Part shown: piece by piece, positions 43,139 to 58,173 of the stretch
How positions within the stretch are numbered: the stretch's first letter is position 1
Layout: each line of letters opens with the position of its first letter
From: Hymenolepis diminuta
Lineage: Eukaryota > Platyhelminthes > Cestoda > Cyclophyllidea > Hymenolepididae
Length of the DNA stretch: 64,000 bases
Direction: 5' to 3'
NCBI GenBank assembly: GCA_900708905.1
Contig: CAADRB010000069.1
Span: forward strand, 223,606-287,605
Position numbers and translations under genes: made by a program
The notes under the pieces: generated by a model
Seen by the model: the letters and a program-made list of their open reading frames with translations, nothing else
Database searches by the model: none
Told to the model about the DNA's origin: nothing

Positions 43139-46100
43139 CAATCTGGACGAAGTAACAACAGTTTCTCATCCTACTGTTATGGTGAGCAGACACGCCGGAT
43201 TTTGTGTGTCGGTTGAACGAAATATGATCTCGTTTTGAATTCTAATTACCTCACCCGAGAACCAAAATTACTCAGCTGTCATGATGTTGACTTGAATGTG
43301 AAAGCGAAATTCAGATAAGTTTAAATGAACAAATATGCAGACTGCATCGCATTCAAATAATGTTTTCTCTTTGTAAATATGGGACAATTAGAAAAGGGAG
43401 CAATAAATAGCTTATTGTTTTAAAAAGTTCCGAATTAAAATCATAAGAATTGTGCTTTATTTAAACTTGTAATTAATTTTAATTATGATAAACTGCCCTT
43501 TTACTATTTATAGAATTTATATCTCTGATATTCTAAATTTTACTTAATTCATGGAGATAATATGACTGAAGTTAAAATTTCATAATAGACCTGTGTTAAT
43601 TTGCTAGCTACAAATCTGTAACTATGTAAATGATGGATGTGCAACTACCCAAATTAGAACTCTTTCTGATATGTACAATTAAACATAAATAACCGCAAAT
43701 CTTTGTAAATGGAATAAAAGACAAGCAATTGAATTATCACTCAATTGTCATCAATAGTAACTCAAACGCTCTCGAAAATCTCAAACCAGAAAGAGCCTAA
43801 GAACAATGGATACCAATACAAATTAGAGTTTCCCAATTTCAATTCACTTTCCTCTTTTCTCATTACTACGTATCTACCTTTACAACTCGTCTTTGTATAG
43901 AATATTAATTGATTGCCTTCTTTTAGTCAAAAGGACTAAATTGAAAACCAAACAACAATTTTTCAATAAATAGACACCGCTGTTTAAGTTATCAAGAGCT
44001 CCCTAGCTATTGAAAAGGACTAAATAATTGCGCAAAATTAATTAAATTCCATTCTCATAATTTAATTTTGTTCATATATTTTCTGGAAATGAAATGTAGA
44101 AAAATGTGTTTCATTGATGTGGAAGAGTGAAATGAAAGGGAAATTAATATTTCGAAATTTTTCGTATGAGCGTTTCAGCATGTTGTCAACTTGATTAAAT
44201 TTCACGTTAACATTTTCTAAATCATCGAACGTCGCAATTATCCTACCACTGATTGGATTGAATTGTTTGGTCAATTCTGAACCCTCTCTTATTTTACTCA
44301 CTTAGTAATTATCCATGATTAATTGTTAAAAAAATAATGCAATACACAACGATGAAATTTTTGCTGTAATTTCATCCAACTATTGATTTAACTAGAGGAC
44401 GGCATAAATCTAGGGTAGAGATGAACTAACACGCGTCGTCGCAATCTGTAGTAAAAACATCCGTACATCAAATTCGCCTGATTTATGCTGTCTGAGTGAG
44501 ATTTTATTCATTCGCATTTTTGGACAGGATTTAAAACCGTTCAAAGTTAAAATCGCTCCTGTTATAGCATCGCCACTAGAAATTTCAACGAAGGATAGCC
44601 GCAAAAGTGTATCGATTTACTCGTTGTGTTCAAAATCCCTTTGACTTTGATTTCGAGAGAAAGTTGACAAAGCAGTTAATTTACTTTGGAACTTATATCC
44701 AAATAAACAATTATTTTAATTCACTTGTTTTATTTTGTTTGGTGCTTTACCATTCTTAAATGACTTTCAGTGATTACTTCTACTGATTTATTAATGGATG
44801 ACTTAATAAGGGTCTCTCAGGGTATGATCACTACCGAAATGTCGAACAGTTTGCTAATGAAGTCGAATAAAGGTATAAGTAAAAAGGTCACTCTTAATAT
44901 ACACATAATAATGAATGTTCATAACCCTCACTAATTTTTGAATTTATATTTAAAGTCTTCCTCATATTTCAAGGATATTTGCCACTTACCATTAACAATA
45001 TAGTCTGAAAATAAGGCAAAAGTTTCCTGGAGGTCTTAAAACGGACTAATATGACATACTGATCATTATCAATCTTACGATTTAAATGAGAAGTTTAAAA
45101 TAGGCTCCCTTCTAGCATTCTCACCTTCGGAAATGCTCGAATAACAGAATAATAAAGAAATGACATCCTCTTTAAAAATGAAATTTAATTTTGATTTATT
45201 TTAGAGACGAAGTCCTAGAGCTTTGCAAGACAATTCCTAGCAGTCTTTGTTAAGACCAGAATGCGTATTTCTGTGATGGTCCATCACTGTCTTTACACTC
45301 AAATATCTAGTTTCTGAACTGAATAGTGTGATGACAACTGGCACAGTCTTGAGCCCTCAAAAGCCTGAAGATCTTTACATGCGTTACTTTTAAATCTCCC
45401 TGTGTGTACTTTTTTCGAATCATCACAAAATTTTACATATCGAACTGAATTCGAATAATTATGCAAGCCATTCAGATTATTGTCTTACAGTGAGCAAATA
45501 GTTCAAAAAACATTAAATTATAACCAGAAAGCAGGAATCAACATATTTGCAGTTCTACGACACGGAAATATGATCTGCTTCTGATTAGGATTACCTCGTT
45601 TTGTCTCATTATGTGCAAAAGAATTCGGAAAATCCTGGTGCTTTTATCTACTTAATTAAGGCCAATTACCACACATTCACCTAGTTGACAAGATCATTAA
45701 TACTGAAATTCGAAACTAATCAACTGTGAGCTAATAAAAAATAGTCATTAATTTAGAAGAATTACGGTAAAATCATCATCAAGGGAACTTAGAGCATTAG
45801 TTAGAAGCTAACGTATTTTTGATCTTTCTAATTCGGGTGTTCCATAGCATATATAGGGGTGGAAATGGAAAAAAATTGGGACCAAGTTTGTATTTATTTA
45901 AGTTGCCAATATCTTACCTTCTCATTCCTCGAGCATTTAGAAAAATAGAAAGGAAGAGGGTGACAAACATGTTCTGAATATTTTCTCTAAGGCGGTCTAA
46001 TTTTCGAATATAATAGCTTTTTTACATTACCCCATTTGAAGGCATTTTCATCGCCTTTCGGTGATGTCTTACATTAACGTAATAAGTCCATAAAAGCGGC

Positions 46101-49100
46101 TGAATTAGTTATCACTTGGTTGAAAAAATTTAAGCTTCTGAAATTCGGGCTAAATTTTTGCTTGTTTAATTGCATTAAATTTCGCTTCAGTTAAAGACAT
46201 TCACGTAAGCGAAAGGGGGTGTTTCATTCTGCTTTTCATGCATCGATCGATAAACAAATCAATAGTTGTCCGTTAACCTTAGTTCCTTTATCTGTAATAT
46301 CGCTTTTTGAAAACTTGAAAAGCGAAATAAATGGACCACATTGGGAGTATTAAAACCGCTCTTGAGAGGTTTAAACTTTCCCTATTTTTAGGTTACATGA
46401 CTATCTGTTAAGTACTGAACGTTTTATGTCAAGAATGGTTAAAATAATTGAAAACTAAACTGAATTGTTTTCCAAAGTAATTGTCCTAATTTTATGTCCG
46501 ATGAGTAACATTCGCATGTACATATTTCAACGACAGAAATGAGTAATGCGACAGAAAACGATGCCAAATCCAGTAGTTACTTGCCTTACGGGCGGTCGGC
46601 TTTTTGAGTAAATTGGACGGCTAGTCAGCGGACATGATGATGCCGATGATTAATGAGAGAAATGGAACAGAAAACTGCCAAAAAGAATGAGAAGTTACCC
46701 TCTTCTTGGGTGGCCACATGTCAGTAGTTTTCCTCCTTCCTCTATTTGATATTAACCTTGTCAAATTTAACCATTTCGCCGACCACCGATACATGCAATT
46801 AACTAAAAGAATGTGTGTAAGTAACAAATAGGTTAGGCAACCATGGTCGAAAGAAACAGAATATAGGAAAATGAATACTTGAATAACCGCTCTCCGACAA
46901 GTAGACGAAAAACTCTGCATTAACTCAGACCGATAACTCATTTTGGGTGGTCACTTTTCAAGTGACCTTCAACCCATATTATTCACCTTACGCTTCAGCC
47001 ATCCAAGTATGCGATACAGGCAGATGACCTAGATTCATGATTTGGCTATTTGAGATTGGACAACAACTTTGGACACAAAATTTCAACTTTCCTACTAATT
47101 TCATTTCACTTTTTCATATATTTCTCTCTCCTTGGCAGTTGCGTTAGGTTTCCACAAAATGGAAGTTTGTTAACTGCATGAGGTAACAAAGCAGTTTTGT
47201 GATACCTGACGAACGACAGAGTAATAGACATTTCTTCACTTTTCTCATTAATCATTTTCCTAAGCTTAATCTAAGTGATTTTACGTAATTTTGGAATCAA
47301 ATGATGATGATTCCAGATGATGATGCAGATGATTTTGAATTTAATTGAATAATTTGTTAAAGGCAAATAAATTTTTGATTGGCATTACCTCAAGAGATCA
47401 CATGGCAGATTACAATCAGAAACGTATTTCAAACTGTAAAATACTGGTAATGTGAAGTTAAAATAGAGGCGAGACAACAAAGTTAATGATAGATATGGAG
47501 AATAAACAAATTATAAGTAAACGTAAACGTCCAAATTCAAGATAGGAATTCGAAAGTACCTTTCAAGTTGTATCACATTCATGGCATTCGTTGCCAAAAT
47601 AATATAACATTTTGTTTTATCTCTCCACAAGGATACATGTGTTTAATCCTCATCAGTTAATTGTGAAACATTTTAATTATAAAGACCGTCAGACTAAGGC
47701 CTCTCTTTTTAACTTGTTCTTTTACAGTTCTTTTGCCCTTAGATTTCCAGAGAGATTCTTCACTATGTCTTTAAACTATTCCGATTGTCTTTACTAATAC
47801 TAGACCTGTTAATACTCAGTTATAATCTTACTCTTGACCTCGGCTACTACTGTACTACAGTCAAATTCTATACCTCAACTTTTTTTCAACTCCAGCACCT
47901 AATGCCTACATTCAGCTCCTCCAGCCAACTCATATACAGCTATCGACTCGGTCCCTGAAATCGCCTCCTACAACTGACACACGTCTATTCTCTGCAGTCC
48001 TCTCTATATCTCTCTCTCCTAATTATCAATCAAGAATTATTCTTCGCTAATAACATTTTACCTTTCTTCGAGATACTCAGAAACTCAGGTACTGTAAATG
48101 TGATTAATAGCATTAATTACTAATTATTATACGGAATTCGCATGACTTTGTGCTTGTGTGACAATTCATTTTTGAAAAACTAGTCAGCCGGAAAGCTTGA
48201 AATTATTACTTTTTTGAAATTTAAGTATATGCTTCCTACCTCTAAATCAGGCTTGAATGGAGTATGTTGACTATACTGATTAATTTGGTTCCAAATTTAA
48301 GTCAGTTTGAAGACAATATTCTAATAACCAATAAGCTATTCTCGCTAAAAATAGTTGAGCAATCAAAGTCCATCGAGAAATGAAACTACTGATAACTCCA
48401 CTAGTCAAACAAAATTCGCACAGCAATTATTCTGATTTACTTTAGATCCTCTGCTGAACAAGTTTCAAAGTCAAACAATACCAAAAGCCCAAATTTTAAG
48501 ATAGGAAAAGGTGAAGCTGGGATAGGAGTTTCATTAATTCCTCGATATATATGCGAAATAAAATACACTTTGTGAAATTGAATATCACAGAAGTCCATTT
48601 TCATCCAAATGTTTGAATGCATGAAATCGAGATTCCCTGAAGTCTACTGATTATGCTTACGAAACCTGATGTACCTCTAAATCATGCGAGAAATTCCAGG
48701 AGGAACTTGTCGAATCAATTTAAAACTTATGATTTTTACTCATCTCCCAAAGTTTTACTGAAATCTTCGACTATTTTCGTTTGTAAGCCCATTTTCTTCC
48801 CAACATAAATATTTGGCTTTGGGTTAACCTGTCAGAAATTAGGGAGGCAAATCAAAACTAAAGAATGGCCAGTCAAACAATTTTTCATTGTAAATTTATT
48901 CGAATAAGCAAAAAATCCGGTATATGATTTTACTCATTGTAATTAATGAGATTGGTCTGAGAATGCTGAAAAGTAAATTGCTAAACTAAGTGTCTCATCA
49001 TGTAAGCATTAATCAACCAATATGGGGATCAGAACGCGAGGAAAAAAAGTAACACAATGTTTTATTTGGAATTCGAATTATACATGAACTTTTGCCTGTA

Positions 49101-52100
49101 GTTTCTCAAATCACTTAGGAGTTCATGATGACCTTTACATCCATCAACGTATGTACTCCTGTAACGATCCTGTGTTATCATTTTTATGAAGAAAAGATTT
49201 CCAGGATTCGTATTTTGGATCTTTTTGGGGGCTAGTCTCTAATCGTCTTGCTTTAAAGAATAGATCAAGTCACTGGAATATATATAATGCTTCGGATATG
49301 TCGATGAAACAGCTCCCTTTTCAATATTCACAGTTCTGATGAAAAATATTGTCCGACCAGTTAGTTAGGATTCCAACAATGTCTCCAGTGAAAGTTGAAA
49401 TTTCAGGATTCTCCGCGTCATCCTATCTCAATTAGGAAGTGGTCCAAAGAACTTTACTAAAATTCTTTAATGATGTCCTTCTAGGTGCATCCAGCAATCT
49501 TGAATAACTTATCTGATTTACGGTCATTTCTGAAAAATAAATGAAATAACTTTGTGTAATTTTCACTTTTCATTATGAAACATTTATAATACCCATTTTC
49601 AAATTTAAATAAATAATAAGCAAGATAGTAATTTGGGAACCCAGGGTTAAGTTACTTTGCTATGGTACAGCAAGTTCAAGACAATGCAAACAATATTAAG
49701 TTTGTATTAATACAGTGTTTAAAGGTAGTAAATAAGTAAAATACCTTATTTTAATACACGCATTATTTAGCACAAAAATTTTTGATACTTCTGAAATCTT
49801 TTCCCATCAAAATTTTCAAATTTTTTTACACAAAGACATTAAAGGCCTAACAAATGAGAAAGCAGCGTATTGGAAGAGTGATTAAAATTTTCTAGCTTTT
49901 ATATGGTTGTTCTACTCATTAGCTTTAACGGAACTATAACGCCTAATTCGTTCAATGTGTCGGTCTTATCTGTTTATGTTTTGTTGCTCAAATGCTTCCA
50001 TTTTAAGTATTTCCCTTCTGATTTCATGATTCAATTATATGCAGGTTATAGAATTTTTCATAATTCTTCTCTTGAGAAATAGGCTTTACTTGACACTAAC
50101 TTGAGTGGGATTAAGAATAGTAATAAACGTCTTTAACTAACCTTTTCAATTGTACAATTTATAAAAAATATGACGGGAAGAATTTTAGTTGTCTTCACTC
50201 TCGAGATTAGGTCTACTGCTTTTTTAAAAGGAGTTTTTCTCTCATTTTTGCAGCTCATTTGTACAAGAATTAAATACATATTTCAACATCCGGGTTCGGA
50301 ATCTGGTTACACAATCTATTTCGACAGCTTTAATTTGAGTCCAAACCATATTTTCCTTATCCAGTTAGACATGATATGATAGGACAGGAAAGGAAAGAGA
50401 CCGGACCCTTACCGGATAAATGAAAGAACTGAAAAGCGAAAGGAATTTTTGCTTAGATGCTTCTCAAATAAACTTTTGTGTATGCCAGTGATTTGACGAA
50501 ACGGAAATGAAATAAAATGAGTTTGAATTAAATTTAGATACTTGTTTTTCGTCATTTGAAGACCAGAACATGAGTTCTAAACACTATTTAAAGGTTATAT
50601 GATTATTATAAAGATTATAACATGATCTTCATGCTTACAGTCACACGTAGTCATTTTGAGTAAAACCGGTTCAATTATTCAATTGCTACTGAGGGTTTCA
50701 AACGGGAAAGAAATCTCTCTGATATTCGATATCTACAGATGGGAAAGGTAGACGTATGCCCACGAAATTTAAAAGATCCAAATAATTATTGTTAACAGAG
50801 TGATTTTTACTGATTCTTAAACAAAATTCGATTTTGAAACAGTAATTACATTTTTCAGTAGTTGAATTAAATTGTGATCCTTTGACTGATTACTTTCCTC
50901 ATTCTTTCCAATTTACTGGACGAGAGATTTCCTCGAAACTAGATAATACTATATGATTTCCGACTGTAGATTATGCACCTTTCCAATGCGGTATATTTGA
51001 AAGCAATTTTAACTAATGTAAACCTTTTGCCTTAAAATTGATATGTGTAAAATGTCTGTTATTCACAGCGTCGAACTTTTAATTTTATTGGAAATACTGC
51101 AACAGGATATTTACCCCGAAATTTAATTGACTTATCCTATTTAGGTTTTATTAATCAGCGGGAGAACCAAAATTTTACCGTTTTTCTGTTAAAAGTTCAT
51201 GAATACTCTCATGTTCTGTCAATAAGTAATTTAAATTAACACCAGTGAAATTCCAGCAAGGCGCACTGCCAACCTGCGTTTGACCTAGTTTTAAAACATT
51301 AACTCGAAAGAATGCACCTGTTTTTTCACGGCCGGAAGCGAAGGCAAGTGAAAGAACCAGACACAACCGGAATTTATTTTGGCACCATCTATTTAAAAAC
51401 GTCATTTAAAAATATTCTTGTGCACAGTTATGATACTTAGAGCCGTTGAATGATCTCAGTTTTAATTTCATTTAAATGTTATTAAATTTAAAGAAATTTA
51501 GATTTTCATTAATGATAGGTTGTGCACTCAACAGAGTTTTCTGTAAAGCCTTTCAGATAACAGATTCTATAATCTCTGAAAAGCGTCGATTGATCGATTA
51601 ATGATCAACAGATTTAAATGGTTTTTATTCATTTAATACAATGAGACATGCTTACTTATATTTCAACCGCTGTAGTTACGGTTAATAGGTGAATAAATCA
51701 AATTAATTTGCGTTAGCGAAGTTACGTCTCTAGGTAACATTCAGGGAAGACATTATTCTCAAATTCCTGCATTTTGAAAAATGGCGATTTTCTTTCTCAT
51801 ATACTTCAACACGTTCTTTCCAAGAAAAAGAATAGATCCATTTATTTTTACCACTGAAGGTACCTCCCTCAGAGATTTGACAAATTTTAAAAGTTAAAGT
51901 TAACTCAAAGCGATTTCCTTTTCTTTTAATGTCTATTGAGAGGGCGAAACAAGTGGGTTTGTTGGCGCCTTTTGCCTGACCACCCTAGAATTTCGAGATC
52001 GCTGTTGCCTCAGACACGCAAGCCATTTCCTCTTTTTCTCCAATTCAGTCAAAATTCCCTTTTTATTCTAAGTTTTTAAACCAAAGTATATTTGTAAGTT

Positions 52101-55100
52101 TGCAAGCAGCCACTTTTCTAGAAAGACCCTTACAATAACGTACACTACAATAATTTTAATAAAATGAAGGTGACGTTCATAAAATGAAATCGCTTCTTTA
52201 ATTCAGCTCCATATGAAATATTTCGTAGTCGTGTGTCACTACTTATGATACATCCCTGAATCTAATAATAAGGTGCAGTGATGTTAGCACATTTAGATCG
52301 TATAGGTCGAGACTGTGGCGACAACTGACATGTATTTGCTGTCGTTTTAAATCATAAGCAAACAAACTATAGTAATTCCGATTTTAGATATCCGCACTTA
52401 CTCATTTGCAGTAGCCATCTAATCCGAAAGAAGGGGAATACATCGTGTATTTAGGTAAAAAAGTGTCTCTATGTGGACATCGTTTATGTACGTTGGCGAA
52501 GGACGAATCAAACCAATTACTCCGGTAACTTATGATTACAAACCAAATCTGTACTTGATTTTAAGCTATTCATAGTGTTTTTTTCCTTATGTGATAAATG
52601 TAACCGAACAATCAACGTCAATATTAAATTTTTGAAGCGGTGGAAAATTATGTGCTATTACAGGATAATAAATGAAGGTATTTTGACACTTAAAATGCCA
52701 TGTCAAATACTGCCCTCATCGCCTTGGCTGGCTTCTCAACTCTCGACCAATCAGCCAACACAGATTCCGTCAAATTGGCATCTTTTCCTCCTTTTCTCAC
52801 TTGCAACTAATTTCCCGATTGGCTAATCTAAGATGCTTGTAGCTGCAAATAATCTCATTCGCTTCAGTTAAATAAGGAACTCATCCAGATAATTCAATTT
52901 ATTCAGTTGTACAAAGTAGAAGAATGTGCTTTTCTTTCCCCTAATCATACCCATTTTCTAGCGGAAAATAAATAACAAATAAGCTAGCTATGGGTATATA
53001 AAAATAATTTTGAGCTAGCTAAGAGCCAATTTTTGCATAATTCACTTTAAATGCGAGTCAGCAGATAACGTAGTGTAATATATGAGAGATTTCATCAAAA
53101 CTGGATTGGCGAATAGAATCATATTACATTGTAAACTGCATTTGATATAAAGCTTCTAAATTCAATAGAAAGCTTCATTTTAGCACTAAATTACTTTCAA
53201 TTTCATAGTAACATCTGGAGTTATCAATTTATTAATTAAAAAATTTCAGAAAGGTAGACTGACTTCCAAGTAAGGTTGAATTTACTCATTTTAGATAGCT
53301 GTAAAATAATGCGCATGAGAGCATTTTTAGGTATTGTTTTTAATGCAAAAGTAACAATGGCAATTTATGAATTGCGTCTGGTTCTGATAGTACTTCCATT
53401 TGCATCCATAATACTATTTATTCATGAGCTGCTCACTTTTCCTCTAAAATGATTCCACATTAATTTAAACTTAATGCAAATAAATTTCAATGTTAATACA
53501 TTTATCCTCACAATATTAACTTTAAATCCTTCTTATATTCGCAGCATTTGATAAATTGTACATTCAAATACTACTTTACTAAATTTATTTGCCACAAATC
53601 CTCAAAGGCCCGAAAAGGTTTCATAAAAAAGCCGAAGGAAGAAAGGTTGCATGTTAAGATGCGATGCCTTGCGATTTGTTGCACTTTCAAATTGCAACAG
53701 GATATTATTTTCAGGCTAATATTTGAGCCCGTTTTTAGCATAATCTAATTTGGAGCTCAAAAGTACCTAATTTGAAACAATAAGTTTATCATTAATTAAT
53801 TTGACTTTATCTTTTCATTCCATTTGTATTATTCAATTTAAACTCATCTTTGAAGCACTGAAAAAGTTAGAGGGACAGTTGTTTATTAACGAAAGGTATT
53901 TGGTTAAATGTGGCGTAAAATGTCGAAATAGCCATGAATTTAAAAGTGCGTTACGCATTTGATGTTAGTTATCTAAGCTGTCACAAGTTACACCAGTTTC
54001 AATGTGAAATAAGGCATACAGATTGTTTTATTCATTTAAATGACATAGGCATATACAAAAGTACTCATTCGATGGTCTGGATTAATGAAATTCTATAGGA
54101 AAAATTTCACTCGCATGCTGATTTTCATTCAACTTTTCAGGGTCTCCTTTAGTCTTCTTCTTAAACTTTGATAAATTCCAATGAAATTACATTATCACAT
54201 CCCATCTTCTCCCCTTTGATATTCTTGAATCTCTTTCATTTTTTTTGCCCATAAAATTTTTCATTAGTTTCGGGTCGGAAAATAAAAACTACTGTTCGAT
54301 TGTGCGGTCTATGCATTCTTATTAGGTACATCAAAGTACGGTATTTCGTTTGCAATCAAAGAATCAATAAAACTGACAATATTAAAGTCATTTATAGATC
54401 ATTTTTATAAGTTGTAATAATTATTTGTGAAGGAGTAGAATAACTTTCCTATAAACGGAATTCATTCAGCGGAAAATAGATTTTTCGATTATTGCTCCTC
54501 CATTCTCATACTTAGGAATGTAGTATTCCCAGTGCTAAATTTCGGACTAACCAGATAACCAATACTGTAATCCAAGTTGTATATAAAAAGCATACTTTCT
54601 TAATAAAGGGAAGAAGAAAAGCATGCTTTGAATTTCAAGTCTTTCACATACGTTCTCCTGTTCTAATCAGACTTATTCGTGTATACCTCAGTTGTCAGCC
54701 TAGGTCATATTATTAGTTATGTACCGTTATAGCCATAACGACAGAGCTTTATATCAAATTGCTCTTTGATAATCACCCAAATGTAACACATACAGTATTA
54801 GCCAAATTTGGATTCTGACCAGATCTTGAACGTACCATATCTTGAGCTCTCTATTAAGCAGCAAACAACTGCGAGGCAGAGAAAAGTCTTAATTCTAGGG
54901 ATAACATTAAACACGCCGACGAGGGTGGGAGTCCTGCTTATCGGGAAGCGGGTTAATTTTAAAAGCGAGATCGGTTGCAAAATAGTGTTAGTGAGGGAAG
55001 GAGAAGAGAAATAAGACAGTTATGGGAATAGAAGGAAACAGGAAAACATTTGAGTGGAAGACATGGAGATCAGATTAACGTAGATCGATTGGAAAACACC

Positions 55101-57250
55101 TTAATAAACCACAGAACTTCATTATATATCACTAAAGGACACGCCTTTTAATACCACCTAATATCTTGCTAGTAGAAAGAGTTCTATTTTCGAGTAACAA
55201 AATATGTATGTGTTGTCATCACAAGGCTGCAAGTTTCGTGGAAATTAAGATTCACTACTCATTCCTAATATAGGATGAATCGGCTTTCAATAAAATGAGA
55301 TAATTTCAGGTCTGTAATGTGGGAATCACCTTGGAGGAACGAAGCTCCTCTTTCACATAGTATTTTGCTCTTTTGTTGAACGGATTTAAATAGTATCCGT
55401 AGACATTAAGTGAGCTGAACGATCACTGGCTATAAATATATTAAAATTTCTTAATAAAAATTAAGATGTAGCCTTCGTTTTTAGAGAAGTGTTAAATTAT
55501 ATATTTTTCAACAAAAGCATACTAAAATCAGAGCGATAAGCCTCAGCTTTTTCAGCACTTTAGTTTTTCAACAGGAGCAAGTTAACTGAAATTATACCGG
55601 AATAACAATAGCTTTTTCAAAAAAATAAGCACATATCCAAATGCCGTTAGTGGGAAAACCTGTTTCATTTTCTAAAACACAAGAGACTTCTCAAGATCTG
55701 TTTCTATTTTTTTTAACTTCATCAGGACAGATTAAAAAGGTTACATATGTTTACGTCAAAAAGTAAGAAACACCCATGGTAGATCTGAATGATTATCTAA
55801 ATTATGTCAGACCTTTTACCTTTAAAAGCTAAAGCACATATATTTTGTTTAAATTTAACACCAATTATCGCTTCGTTTTGATAAGATTTTTAAAGTGGCA
55901 TCTGCAGAAAGATTAATTAAATTATTACAAAGTCTGAAAAGTCAGTGACAGACTATTTGGTGTAGGACTTGAAGAGGATTTCCCAGAATTTCGAAGAAAT
56001 GTAACGAGAATCAAATGGCGATATGGAAATTACATTCCAAATATGATTTTTTCCGATTACCAAATCTACTACAATTAAGTCAACTTAAACATTTCCAAAT
56101 GAGAATTTTGTAGCTGAAATGCAGGGAAATATCTCCACTATCCAATATTTGATGGAAATCAAATTTCCGACATCGATTCCTGACCAATATGACCCATTTC
56201 GTTCAACTAAGCAATCATTTTAATTTTATTAGAGGTGGGGAAGGGAGGGAGAATACATTGTATCAATTAGCATTACTATATCTGAATGATTCGAATATGT
56301 CTTAGAAGCTAAATCAGTTGCGTAGGTGACTATCGTTCTGTTCTGGAATGGATCAGAACTAAAAGGGATAACTGTCGAAATCAACGTGATTTTACTCCAG
56401 TGCACTCTATTTAATTAAAAATACCCCAGTTACTCCTAAGATAACTGAAAAGATAGATGTACTGCGATGGCCTAACTAACTTCAGTTCAATTTACTGGCC
56501 AATCAACTCTGAACTTTGTCGATATTTTTTGTTATTGTTATTTCCTATAACGTAGCGAACAAATACTTAAATGTTTTAATCACGGAAAACCAACTGAATA
56601 GGTGGAACAGCGAACTAGTTCTGAAAGATACAAAACGAGAGAGGGAGCCGATAATAAGTGTGTGATGAAGTCAGGACATCACGTGTTTTACAGTATTTCA
56701 AATGGGGAGCATTAAGTTGTCCATTTTCTCATGAGAGAAAGAGTTTACTTTGTGATGTTTCAATGTCCAATCATCATCAGTTGACTCCCAGGCTCATGTG
56801 TGAAATTATTGTCCACGATATCCAGAACTTTTTGACTAGCTGATACAATTCCACGATTATTCATATCGCCTAAAGAAAAAATATCACTCCGACACTTAAG
56901 AGTCAGAATCTGAAGTTTGAGCATTGAAACCTTTAATTGTAATAGTGCCCCTCTTTGCCCTAGAACGGGCTTCCAAATGGATTTGGAAATTGATAAATAA
57001 TGCCTTGACTCGCACCTAGTAAATTAACAAAAGAATTCAGAATTCATATGAAGCAGATAACAAAGTTTTGTCCTCAAATTTTATCCCTACTATTCCAAAT
57101 CTCTAGTTCGTACAATTCCTCTGTTTCCAAACATTAAATATTGTACAACTATATGCTTAGTCTTTCCTAATAATAATGGCATAAATATTTCCGCATATAT
57201 TTTCGAATTAAAGTGAGAATCGCATTATCTGAGAGAGTGATAATGGTAAT
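43139..57250. other. Gene-poor AT-rich DNA
   Basis: About 14 kb in which I recognise no gene, RNA or intact transposon. ORFs are short (106 codons at most, 46621-46941 minus) with no domain. The + strand looks A- and C-leaning in many lines, unlike the T/G-leaning TOPBP1 intron. Confidence 0.45.
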
Positions 57251-57442
57251 GGGATTTATCGCGCTTCTGTTAAATTCCCATAATCCATTGAGAACAAACA
57301 AGTGAACTTTCATGATTTGATAAAAGAACATGGTGTATGTTTAGCTTCTCCGCTTCCAAGAAGGAGGGAGGGAAAGGGAGCGACTGAGTGACAAATTGCC
57401 ATATATGCGCATAGCAAATCTCTCAGAAGCTCTGGCTATGAT
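57251..57442 (+). repeat. Direct repeat, copy A
   Basis: Aligns with 58008-58173. Shared blocks are TGGGATT(T/C)ATC(G/A)CGC, GTTAA(A/G)TTCCCATA, (A/T)TTTGATAAA, GCG(A/G)CTGAGTG, and AACAAATCTCTCAG-like to GCTATGATT. No coding capacity. Confidence 0.6.
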
Positions 57443-58007
57443 TAAAAATTGTATGAGGTATGACTCTTTGGTACCTTGACGTTACTACGCCATCTTCATG
57501 ATCCTCTCCCTTTGTCAATATGTTAGACTTTCTGTTAACGGATTTCAGTTGTTTCTTACAATTCAACATGGTAAATTTTTTGTATCACTCTTGATAATAA
57601 TAATAATGGCAGTGTGAGGAGAGAATTTCAGCATCCAGGTCTTGTATACAAAAATATATGATATGAAAAATGAGGAAAGTGGCGTTCTCCTTTTATCCAC
57701 CCATTTTCCCAAAACTATTTGAAATATTTCACTATTTCTACTTGTAGTGGTATTTGTCCATGAATGAAGTTGGAGAATTTGGTTTGATAAGTAGAGTAAA
57801 CATATTTAAATGATCCGATTATATCTTAAAAAAGCGATCAGAGCCCTGGATGATGGATATTTGTATAATTTGTGATAAGAAATAATTAATTTAACCAATT
57901 AACCAATCATTAACAGACATTTTATTAATAATTTATTTTTATTGGAAAATATTGTCAGATTAAAGCGCAAATTATATTACCCTAGAAAATATCTATGAAA
58001 CACACAT

Positions 58008-58173
58008 GGGATTCATCACGCCCGTGTTAAGTTCCCATACTACAATGAGCGTAAATCTTCTATTTGATAAATGAACGTCGTGCGTTTAACTTCACTGCTC
58101 TCAAGGAAGAGCGGCTGAGTGGCTAATTAAAATAAAAGTGAATAACAAATCTCTCAGTAGCCATAGCTATGAT
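58008..58173 (+). repeat. Direct repeat, copy B
   Basis: Second member of the pair in the same orientation, about 757 bp from copy A. It is moderately diverged, with several small indels. The roughly 565 bp between them has no ORF, so the pair could be a small LTR-like (TRIM-type) element or two independent insertions of one family. Confidence 0.6.
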
